Below are positions 35,844 through 42,949 of a stretch of 64,000 nt of DNA, in pieces (within the stretch, counting starts at the first letter, position 1; every line of letters begins with the position of its first letter). The translations under genes were made by a program, and so were the position numbers. Origin of the DNA: Streptomyces sp. CBMA29 (GTDB lineage Bacteria; Actinomycetota; Actinomycetes; Streptomycetales; Streptomycetaceae). Under the pieces are notes generated by a model, which was not told the DNA's origin, ran no database searches, and saw nothing but the letters and a program-made list of their open reading frames with translations. The stretch lies in NCBI RefSeq assembly GCF_014596445.1, contig NZ_MECL01000146.1, forward strand, positions 1 to 64,000. The letters are read 5' to 3'.

Positions 35844-37442
35844 ATGAACCGCAAGCTTCTGGTGCTGCCCGCCCTGCTGGGCGTCATGACACCCCTGATC
35901 GCTGGGTGCGGCGGTACCGGCGGGGGGAGCGGCGACAGCGGCAAAGCCATCGTCGTCGGCACCACGGACAGTATCGAGCTGACCGAGGACAACCCGGCCC
36001 CCCTCGACCCGGCGACCTCCTACGACAGCGCGACCTGGAACATCTTCTACAACACGTTCCAGATGCTGCTCACCTACCCGCGCGGCAGCACCACCCCGAC
36101 CCCGGACGCGGCGAAGGAGTGCCACTACAACGACACGTCCGGGCTGACATACACCTGCACGATGCGCGACGGCCAGAAGTTCTCCAACGGCCACGACCTC
36201 ACGGCGGAGGACGTCAAGTTCTCCGTCGAGCGCATGCAGAAGATCAACTACAAGGTCGGTCCTGCGTCCCTCATATCGGACGTGAAGTCCGTCGAGGCGC
36301 CCGACTCCAAGACCGTGATCTTCCACCTGAAGGCCGCCGACGCCACCTTCCCGGCCAAGCTCGCCACCCCGGCCGCCGCGATCGTCGACAGCCGGGTCTA
36401 CGAGATGGACAAGCCGTACAACGGCTTCAAGCTGGTCGGCTCGGGACCGTACACGCTGGACTCCTTCGTCCAGGGCAAGCAGGGCGTGTTCTCCAAGAAC
36501 TCGCACTACGGCGGCATCCTCAAGCTCAACAACAGCAAGGTCGACCTGAAGCTGTTCGCCGACTCCAAGAAGATGGAGGCGGCGCTCAAGTCCGGCAGCA
36601 TCGACGTGATGTCGCGCACGCTGAATCCGGACCAGATCAACAACCTGCTCCAGAGCACCGACCAGAACGTGAAGCTGACCGAGGCCCCCGGCGGCGAGGC
36701 GCGCTACCTGTTCCTCAACACCGACTCGCCGAACCTCAAGGACGTCGCGGTCCGGCAGGCCATGGCGTGGGTCCTGGACCGCCAGGCGATCACGCGTGAC
36801 GTCTACAAGCGCACCGCCGAGCCGCTGTACTCGGTCGTGCCGCAGGGCATCACCGGTCACATCAACTCGTTCTTCAACAAGTACCAGGTGCCGAGCGTCA
36901 GCAAGGCCAAGACGCTGCTGCACCAAGCGGGCATCGAGGACAAGGTCGAGCTGACCATCAACTACCGCCGTGACACCGGCGGCACGATGAACCAGCCCGA
37001 GGCCGAGGAGATCGCCCGCCAGCTCAACGCCAGCGGCCTGTTCACCGTGACGGCCAAGAGCGAGCAGTGGAACGCCTTCCTGTCCAAGGCGTCCTCCCGC
37101 GCCTACCAGATCTTCGCGATCAGTTGGCTCCCGGACTTCCCGGACCCCGACAACTACATCGCGCCGTTCTTCGACAGGGACAACTTCCTGAACCTGCCGT
37201 ACCAGAACAAGCAGATCCAGGACCAGATCCTGCCCGCCACCCGCAAGCAGGCCGAACGCAGCACCGCCAGCGCCGACTTCGCGACCGCGCAGAACCTCAT
37301 CGCGCAGGACGTGCCGATGCTGCCGCTGTGGCAGGGCAAGCAGTACATCGCGTCGCGCAACGACATCACCGGTGTCGAGTGGGCGCTCAACTCCTCGACC
37401 ACCACGCAGTTCTGGGAGCTGGGCCGCGGCGTCTCCGGCTGA
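35844..37442 (+). CDS. Peptide ABC transporter substrate-binding lipoprotein (family 5), second copy
   Basis: This 532-residue family-5 binding lipoprotein closes the transporter operon. The signal peptide MNRKLLVLPALLGVMTPL ends in lipobox IAGC, with the lipidated Cys followed by a Gly/Ser linker. Motifs shared with the first copy include FSNGHDLTAEDVKFSVERM, LVGSGPYTLDSF and PMLPLWQGKQ, so the two are paralogues. The start is ambiguous. ATG 35844 has GGAG 10 bp upstream and a standard signal peptide. ATG 35814 overlaps the upstream stop as ATGA and would add ten residues. Confidence 0.92.
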   Translation: MNRKLLVLPALLGVMTPLIAGCGGTGGGSGDSGKAIVVGTTDSIELTEDNPAPLDPATSYDSATWNIFYNTFQMLLTYPRGSTTPTPDAAKECHYNDTSGLTYTCTMRDGQKFSNGHDLTAEDVKFSVERMQKINYKVGPASLISDVKSVEAPDSKTVIFHLKAADATFPAKLATPAAAIVDSRVYEMDKPYNGFKLVGSGPYTLDSFVQGKQGVFSKNSHYGGILKLNNSKVDLKLFADSKKMEAALKSGSIDVMSRTLNPDQINNLLQSTDQNVKLTEAPGGEARYLFLNTDSPNLKDVAVRQAMAWVLDRQAITRDVYKRTAEPLYSVVPQGITGHINSFFNKYQVPSVSKAKTLLHQAGIEDKVELTINYRRDTGGTMNQPEAEEIARQLNASGLFTVTAKSEQWNAFLSKASSRAYQIFAISWLPDFPDPDNYIAPFFDRDNFLNLPYQNKQIQDQILPATRKQAERSTASADFATAQNLIAQDVPMLPLWQGKQYIASRNDITGVEWALNSSTTTQFWELGRGVSG

Positions 37443-37489
37443 CCGCTGACCGCTGACTGACCGCCGTCCGGTGACGGCGCGACGACGAA

Positions 37490-37537
37490 AGCGGCCGGCC
37501 GCGGTCCCGAACCTCTGGGACCGCGGCCGGCCGCTTC
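37490..37537. terminator. Bidirectional terminator, 20-bp perfect stem
   Basis: Positions 37490-37509 pair perfectly with 37518-37537 around an 8-nt loop. The structure lies between the convergent peptide-transporter operon and the response-regulator gene. The stem begins with AA and ends with TT, so it can serve both strands. Confidence 0.85.
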
Positions 37538-37564
37538 GCGCGTGTCGTGCGCCCGCGGACGGTG

Positions 37565-38236
37565 TCAGCCCGCGCCGGGGCGCACCAGCCCGCTCTCGTA
37601 CGCGTAGACCGCCGCCTGGACGCGGTCGCGCAGCGCCAGCTTGGTCAGCACATGGCCGACATGGGTCTTGACGGTCGTCTCGCTGACGAAGAGTTCGGCG
37701 GCGATCTCCGCGTTCGACAGACCGCGGGCCACCAGCTTCAGCACCTCGACCTCGCGCTCGGTCAGCGAGTGCAGCGGCTGCGGCACCGCGTCCTCACCGG
37801 ACGGCAGCCGGCCCGCGTACTTGTCCAGCAGCCGCCGTGTGATGCTCGGCGCGAGCATCGCCTCACCGGCCGCGACCACCCGGATCGCCTGCACCAGCTC
37901 GGCGGCGGGCGCGTCCTTGAGCAGAAAGCCGCTGGCTCCCGCCCGCAGCGCCTCCACCACGTACTCGTCGAGGTCGAAGGTGGTCAGCACCAGCACCTTG
38001 GCCGGGCCCGACCGGTCGGGCCCGGTGATCTGCCGGGTCGCCTCCACCCCGTCCATCCGGGGCATCCGGATGTCCATCAGGACCACATCGGGCTGCAACG
38101 CCCGCACCTGGTCAAGGGCCTGCTGGCCGTCCCCGGCCTCGCCGACCACGACGAGATCGCCCTCGGCCTCCAGGATCATCCGGAAACCGGTACGCAACAG
38201 GGGCTGATCGTCCACCAGCAGGACGCGAATAGCCAC
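37565..38236 (-). CDS. NarL/LuxR-type response regulator without adjacent kinase
   Basis: This 223-residue two-component response regulator has a receiver domain (residues 1-120) with acidic pair Asp9-Asp10, phospho-acceptor Asp55 in VLMDIRMP, Thr85 and Lys107 (FLLKDAPA). The C-terminal LuxR-type DNA-binding domain (about 155-215) includes LTEREVEVLKLVARGLSNAEIA and VSETTVKTHV. GTG 38236 follows GAAGGAG at good spacing and begins the first beta strand. No histidine kinase gene lies on either side, so its partner is elsewhere or it responds to other signals. Confidence 0.94.
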   Translation of the reverse strand: MAIRVLLVDDQPLLRTGFRMILEAEGDLVVVGEAGDGQQALDQVRALQPDVVLMDIRMPRMDGVEATRQITGPDRSGPAKVLVLTTFDLDEYVVEALRAGASGFLLKDAPAAELVQAIRVVAAGEAMLAPSITRRLLDKYAGRLPSGEDAVPQPLHSLTEREVEVLKLVARGLSNAEIAAELFVSETTVKTHVGHVLTKLALRDRVQAAVYAYESGLVRPGAG

Positions 38237-38273
38237 GGGTTCTCCTTCGCCTTCGCCAGACCGGACGCCTTCG

Positions 38274-39158
38274 CTAGGTCGGACCATTCTCGCCCACGAG
38301 GGGCAGCGCACCCGCTATTTCCGCCAGGGGATAGGGCGGGGGAGTCCCCCCGAACTCGGGACAGAACGCCTGGTGGTCGCACCAGCCGCACAGCGGCGTA
38401 CGGCGCGGGCGCCATTCCCCGCTGGCCGTCGCCTCCCTGATCGCCTCCCACAGGGCCTGCAACTTGCGCTCGGTGGCCCGCAGATCGCCCTCGGTCGGGT
38501 CGTACGTCAGCACGTCCCCGCTGCCCAGGTAGACGAGCTGGAGGCGGCGCGGCACCACACCGCGCAGCCGCCACAGCACCAGCGCGTAGAACTTCATCTG
38601 GAACAGCGGCTCGTCCGCGTACTCCGGGCGCGGCGCCTTGCCGGTCTTGTAGTCCACCACCCGCAGGTCGCCGCTGGCCGGTGCCACGTCAAGCCGGTCC
38701 ACGTAACCGCGCAGCGTCAGCCCGGACTCCAGCACCGTCTCCACGTACAGCTCGCGCTCGGCGGGCTCCAGACGCGTCGGGTCCTCCAGGGTGAACCAGC
38801 GGTCCACCAGCCGCTCGGCGCTCTCCAGCCACCGCGCCAGCGCCCCCGCGTCCGCCGCGTCGTCCGCCGCCCGGAACAGCGCCGCCAGCTCGGGGCGGGC
38901 CGCCAGCAGCTTCTGCCACTCGCCCGGCACCATCGCACGGGCCCGCTCGGCCGTACGCTCGGCGGCAGGGGCGTCGAAGAGCCGTTCGAGCACGGCGTGC
39001 ACCACCGTGCCTCTGGTGGCCGCCTCGCTCGGCTGCTCGGGCAGCCGGTCGATCACCCGCAGCCGGTACAGCAGCGGGCAGCGCATGAAGTCCGCCGCGC
39101 GCGACGGGGACAGCGACGACGGCGGTCGCGGCGGGATGCTCTCGGTGCTGGTGCCCAT
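38274..39158 (-). CDS. RecB-family PD-(D/E)XK exonuclease with probable Fe-S cluster
   Basis: This 294-residue nuclease is the stand-alone RecB C-terminal type found in actinobacteria. The PD-(D/E)XK core is seen as GTVVHAVLE (His54), LRVVDYKTGK (Asp and Lys of the active site) and a Gln-containing FQMKFYALVLW motif. Cys27 together with Cys257, Cys260 and Cys266 (CGWCDHQAFC) matches the four-cysteine pattern that holds a [4Fe-4S] cluster in AddB and Cas4 nucleases. ATG 39158 gives the conserved SPSRAADFMRCP start. It probably acts in DNA repair. It lies 37 bp upstream of the response regulator on the same strand. Confidence 0.9.
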   Translation of the reverse strand: MGTSTESIPPRPPSSLSPSRAADFMRCPLLYRLRVIDRLPEQPSEAATRGTVVHAVLERLFDAPAAERTAERARAMVPGEWQKLLAARPELAALFRAADDAADAGALARWLESAERLVDRWFTLEDPTRLEPAERELYVETVLESGLTLRGYVDRLDVAPASGDLRVVDYKTGKAPRPEYADEPLFQMKFYALVLWRLRGVVPRRLQLVYLGSGDVLTYDPTEGDLRATERKLQALWEAIREATASGEWRPRRTPLCGWCDHQAFCPEFGGTPPPYPLAEIAGALPLVGENGPT

Positions 39159-39288
39159 GGCAGACGACCCTACGGCCTGCCACCGACAGTGCGGGTGTCC
39201 CGCCCGGAACAGCGGGGCAATAGCATGGTTGCGGAGCCCGTCGTCCCGCATGATCGACTCAGGGTCCGTATCTGAACGAGGGGAACCA

Positions 39289-40518
39289 GTGAGCGAGAGC
39301 GGCCGGCCGCCGTCCAAGAACACCGATATCCCGGGCCGGGACGGCGGCAGCGACAAGCCGCCGCGCGAGCCCGGAGGCGGCATCCTCATGGGCCGCTTCT
39401 ACGGTGTCCCGATCTATGTCGCCCCGAGCTGGTTCCTGGTCGCCGCCCTGATCACCTGGGTCTTCGGCGGTCAGCTGGAGACCGTGCTGCCCGAGCTGGG
39501 CCGTATCCGCTACCTGGTCTCGCTCTTCTTCGCGGTCGCCTTCTACGCCTCCGTGCTCATCCACGAACTGGCCCACACCGTCGCCGCGCTCCGCTTCCGG
39601 CTCCCCGTACGGCGGATCCAGCTCCAGTTCTTCGGCGGCGTCTCCGAGATCGAGAAGGAGTCGGAGACACCGGGCCGCGAATTCGTGCTCGCCTTCGTCG
39701 GCCCGCTGCTCTCGCTGGTCCTGGCCGGGGTCTTCTTCGGCGGCATGCAGCTCGTGGAGTCCGGCACCGTCCCCGGAGTGCTGCTCGCCGGACTCATGGT
39801 CAGCAATCTGATCGTGGCCATCTTCAACTTCCTGCCCGGCCTGCCGCTGGACGGCGGCCGGATGCTGCGCGCCGTGGTCTGGAAGATCAGCGGCAAGCCG
39901 ATGACCGGCACCGTCGCCGCCGCCTGGGTCGGCCGGGGCCTGGCCATCGCCGTACTGATCGGCCTGCCGCTGCTGTCGTACGCGGGCGGCCTGCGCGACA
40001 ACGGCGACGGCAGCGGCGCGGACTCGCTCACCGACGCCCTGCTCGCCGCGATCCTGGCCGCCATCATCTGGACCGGCGCGGGCAACAGCCTGCGCATGGC
40101 CAGGCTGCGCGAGCGGCTGCCGGGACTGCGCGCCCGCACCCTCACCCGCAGGGCCGTGCCCGTCGCCTCCGACACCCCGCTGTCCGAGGCGCTGCGCCGG
40201 GCCAACGAGGCGGGGGCGCGCGCCCTGGTCGTGGTGGACGGCGCGGGAGCCGCGACCGCGCTGGTCCGCGAGTCCGCGATCGTCAACATCCCCGAGCACC
40301 GCCGCCCCTGGGTCGCCGTCAGCGGCCTCGCCCAGGACCTCACCCCCGGCATGCGCGTCTCGGCCGACCTGTCGGGCGAGGAGCTGCTCGACGCCCTGCG
40401 GGCCGCCCCCTCCACGGAGTACCTGGTGGTCGAGCCCACCGGCGAGATCTACGGCGTCCTGTCCACCGTGGACGTCGAACGCGCCTTCCTCTCGGCGATG
40501 TCCCGGCCCGACGCGTGA
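39289..40518 (+). CDS. Site-2 protease family (M50) membrane metalloprotease with CBS domains
   Basis: This 409-residue intramembrane metalloprotease has HELAH at 92-96, which binds zinc, and NFLPGLPLDGGR (third ligand Asp188). Several hydrophobic segments from residue 46 to about 265 surround the site. A C-terminal cytosolic part (about 280-400) looks like a CBS pair, with VPVASDTPLSEALRRANEAGARALVVVDG as the first unit. The GTG at 39289 is preceded by GAGGGG. Members cleave membrane-embedded regulators such as anti-sigma factors, but the target here is unknown. CBS domains suggest control by an adenine nucleotide. Confidence 0.92.
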   Translation: MSESGRPPSKNTDIPGRDGGSDKPPREPGGGILMGRFYGVPIYVAPSWFLVAALITWVFGGQLETVLPELGRIRYLVSLFFAVAFYASVLIHELAHTVAALRFRLPVRRIQLQFFGGVSEIEKESETPGREFVLAFVGPLLSLVLAGVFFGGMQLVESGTVPGVLLAGLMVSNLIVAIFNFLPGLPLDGGRMLRAVVWKISGKPMTGTVAAAWVGRGLAIAVLIGLPLLSYAGGLRDNGDGSGADSLTDALLAAILAAIIWTGAGNSLRMARLRERLPGLRARTLTRRAVPVASDTPLSEALRRANEAGARALVVVDGAGAATALVRESAIVNIPEHRRPWVAVSGLAQDLTPGMRVSADLSGEELLDALRAAPSTEYLVVEPTGEIYGVLSTVDVERAFLSAMSRPDA

Positions 40519-40606
40519 ACTGCCCGACGCGTGAACGGGCCACGTTGATGGCCCCGGTGGGCGGGCGGTCGGAAGCCGCGTGAACAGGCGGCCGTAAAAC
40601 AGCCGG

Positions 40607-40612
40607 TAGGGT
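40607..40612 (+). promoter_or_regulatory. Candidate -10 box for leaderless trmI transcript
   Basis: TAGGGT ends six bases before the ATG at 40619, so the mRNA would start on or next to the start codon. No Shine-Dalgarno sequence is present. A clear -35 is not visible. Confidence 0.55.
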
Positions 40613-40618
40613 GGTCTT

Positions 40619-41539
40619 ATGTCCGAACCGACCGGTGCCGCCCGCCGACGCGGGCCCTTCAGAGTCGGGGACCAGGTCCAGCTCACCGACCCCAAGGGAC
40701 GCCACTACACCTTCACGCTCGAAGCCGGAAAGCAGTTCCACACCCACAAGGGCGCTTTCCCGCACGACGAGCTGATCGGTGCTCCCGAGGGCAGTGTTGT
40801 CCGAACCACGGGAAACGTCGCCTACCTCGCGCTGCGCCCCCTGCTCCCCGACTACGTCCTGTCCATGCCCCGCGGCGCCGCCGTGGTCTACCCCAAGGAC
40901 GCGGGGCAGATCCTGGCGATGGCCGACATCTTCGCCGGCGCCCGGGTCGTCGAGGCGGGCGTGGGCTCCGGCTCGCTGAGCAGCTTCCTGCTGCGGGCGA
41001 TCGGCGACCACGGCATGCTGCACAGCTACGAGCGCCGCGCCGACTTCGCCGAGATCGCCACCCAGAACGTGGAGCGCTACTTCGGCGGCCCGCACCCCGC
41101 CTGGCAGCTCACCGTCGGCGACCTCCAGGACCACCTCTCGGACACCGACGTGGACCGGGTCATCCTGGACATGCTGGCGCCCTGGGAGTGCCTGGAGCCG
41201 GTCGCCAAGGCCCTGGTCCCCGGCGGCATCCTGTGCGCGTACGTGGCCACCACCACGCAGCTCGCCCGTACCGTGGAGGCCATCCGCGAGCACGGCACCT
41301 TCAACGAGCCCGCGGCCTGGGAGACCATGGTCCGCACCTGGCACGTCGAGGGACTGGCCGTCCGCCCCGACCACCGGATGATCGGGCACACCGGCTTCCT
41401 GCTCACCGCCCGCCGCCTCGCGGACGGCGTCGAGCCCCCGCTGCGCCGCCGCAGGCCCGCCAAGGGCGCCTACGGCGAGGACTACACCGGACCCGGCAGC
41501 GCGAGCGGCGGCTCCGCCACGGCCGACGCCGCCTCCTAG
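40619..41539 (+). CDS. trmI: tRNA (adenine-58-N1)-methyltransferase
   Basis: TrmI methylates N1 of A58 in the T-loop of tRNA using S-adenosylmethionine. The 306-residue protein shows the N-terminal beta domain (FRVGDQVQLTDPKGRHYTFTLEAGKQFHTHKG region), the SAM motif VEAGVGSGSLS near residue 111, and the catalytic VDRVILDMLAPWE segment. ATG 40619 matches the family start. The C-terminal 45 residues are basic and then Gly/Ala/Ser-rich. In many actinobacteria trmI lies near arc, as here. Confidence 0.95.
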   Translation: MSEPTGAARRRGPFRVGDQVQLTDPKGRHYTFTLEAGKQFHTHKGAFPHDELIGAPEGSVVRTTGNVAYLALRPLLPDYVLSMPRGAAVVYPKDAGQILAMADIFAGARVVEAGVGSGSLSSFLLRAIGDHGMLHSYERRADFAEIATQNVERYFGGPHPAWQLTVGDLQDHLSDTDVDRVILDMLAPWECLEPVAKALVPGGILCAYVATTTQLARTVEAIREHGTFNEPAAWETMVRTWHVEGLAVRPDHRMIGHTGFLLTARRLADGVEPPLRRRRPAKGAYGEDYTGPGSASGGSATADAAS

Positions 41540-41587
41540 GGCGTGTCGTCACCCGGTCAACAGCGGCGTTTCGGCCAACTTCTCCCG

Positions 41588-41627
41588 GCCGCCGCCGGTT
41601 TGCCCTCCGATGGGCACCGGCGGCGGC
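41588..41627 (+). terminator. Terminator after trmI
   Basis: GCCGCCGCCGGT (41588-41599) pairs with 41616-41627 and an inner GCCC/GGGC stem extends the hairpin. TTTTCC follows directly. It lies 49 bp after the trmI stop codon and is the most classical intrinsic terminator in the window. Confidence 0.85.
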
Positions 41628-41777
41628 TTTTCCGTGGCCCGTTTCTCCGGGGCCGTGCGCCTTTCCGCGCGCCGCACGCGCGGTACCACGGGCAACTGCC
41701 GCCCCGCCGTTCCCCCCTGGTGTGACGTATGGCACCATGCTGGCCACCCCCGCCGTTCGACCCCAGGAGACAGGCGA

Positions 41778-42344
41778 GTGCAGCCGTCCGCAGGCCCGGC
41801 CCTCCCGCACACCCGCACCCGCTCGGTGCACTGGATCACCACGGCCGCCGCGCTCGGCGCCATCGTGGCCGCGGGGGCCCTGGTACAGCCCGCGGACGCC
41901 TCCTCAGGCGGCGCCAAGGCGCCCGCCGCCCCGGTGGCCGCGCCGGACCCCCGGGCGGTCTCGTACCCGCTGGACTGCGCGGGCGCCCCGGTGGATGTCC
42001 TGAACCATGTGTCCGGCGACCTGGACGGCGACGGGCGGCCCGAGACGGTCGTCGTGGTGCGCTGCCGGGCCGACACCGGCACCCCGCCCAGCGGCGTCTT
42101 CGTCCTCGCCGCGCCCGCCACCGCGGGCGGGCCTGCGACGATCGTCGAGACCCTGGTCAGGCCCGCCGACGAGCGGTCGGTCACCGGCTTCCGGCTCCAG
42201 GGCCGTATGGTGCGGGCCACCGTGCTCGGCTATTCGAGCGACACCACGCCGCGCTGCTGCCCCGACCTGAAGCGCGACTACTCCTGGGAGTGGCGCGACG
42301 GCCGCTACGTGGCGCTGCCCGGCCCGGCGAACAACAGCATCTGA
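41778..42344 (+). CDS. Secreted protein of unknown function
   Basis: This 188-residue protein has an N-terminal signal segment (HTRTRSVHWITTAAALGAIV, then AAGALVQPADASS, with cleavage probably after ADA). The mature part includes VSGDLDGDGRPETVVVVRC, a D-x-D-x-D-G calcium-binding-loop-like element as in FG-GAP and VCBS repeats, plus four cysteines (Cys in PLDC, VRC and CC) that could form disulphides outside the cell. GTG 41778 follows AGGAG. I do not recognise a named family. It converges on the ferredoxin gene with only 15 bp between. Confidence 0.8.
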   Translation: MQPSAGPALPHTRTRSVHWITTAAALGAIVAAGALVQPADASSGGAKAPAAPVAAPDPRAVSYPLDCAGAPVDVLNHVSGDLDGDGRPETVVVVRCRADTGTPPSGVFVLAAPATAGGPATIVETLVRPADERSVTGFRLQGRMVRATVLGYSSDTTPRCCPDLKRDYSWEWRDGRYVALPGPANNSI

Positions 42345-42359
42345 CCGCGGGCCGGGGGC

Positions 42360-42665
42360 TCAGTCGGCGTCCGGCCCGTACACCTCGACCCGGTCCGCCG
42401 CGCGCCGCACGTGAATGCAGTCGCCCGGACACTCCTTGGCCGAGTCCACCACATCCCGCAGCAGCGGCAGCGGTACGGGTACGGTGGCACCAGGTGCCTG
42501 GAGCAGCTCGGCTTCCTCACCCTCCGGAGCCGGACCCTTCACATAGGCCAGCCCGTCGATGTCCAGCTCGAAAATCTCGGGCGCGTACTGCACGCAGATC
42601 CCGTCACCGGTGCAGAGGTCCTGGTCGATCCAGACCTCGAGTGCTTCGGCCGTCTCGTTGCCCAC
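42360..42665 (-). CDS. 3Fe-4S-type ferredoxin
   Basis: This 101-residue low-potential ferredoxin transfers single electrons. The cluster motif reads Cys18-Thr-Gly-Asp21-Gly-Ile-Cys24 with a later Cys79-Pro. Asp21 stands where the second cysteine of a [4Fe-4S] ferredoxin would be, which is the signature of a [3Fe-4S] cluster. Cys83 is extra. Such ferredoxins often serve cytochrome P450s, but no P450 or reductase lies nearby. GTG 42665 follows GAGGG. It is divergent from arc, with about 285 bp between. Confidence 0.9.
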   Translation of the reverse strand: MGNETAEALEVWIDQDLCTGDGICVQYAPEIFELDIDGLAYVKGPAPEGEEAELLQAPGATVPVPLPLLRDVVDSAKECPGDCIHVRRAADRVEVYGPDAD

Positions 42666-42877
42666 GGAAACCCTCGCCTGCCGTTCGTCGTTCAGGAAGC
42701 ATCAGAAACTCATCAGCAACACCATCAGGAAGCAACAGCCCTCGCAGGGTGTTGACCGGATCGACGATACAACCGGCGGCTTTCCGATGGTGATCGGCGG
42801 GTCCCGGTGGGTATCTCACTGGCGGAGGGACGTACGCAAGGGTGAAGATCGGACACACCGCGATCGTCTTTTTGATC

Positions 42878-42911
42878 TAGGGGTTTACACCCCTACCGGC
42901 CCAGGTAGGGT
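42878..42911 (+). promoter_or_regulatory. arc promoter overlapped by a perfect palindrome
   Basis: TTTACA at 42884-42889 and TAGGGT at 42906-42911, 16 bp apart, form a good vegetative promoter. It would give a leader of about 30 bases before the GTG at 42950. TAGGGGT (42878-42884) and ACCCCTA (42889-42895) make a perfect inverted repeat with a 4-bp spacer covering the -35 box, which is where a repressor would bind. Confidence 0.65.
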
Positions 42912-42949
42912 CTGGAAACGTCCAGCTCCCCTTGGAGGAGGTGAGGACC

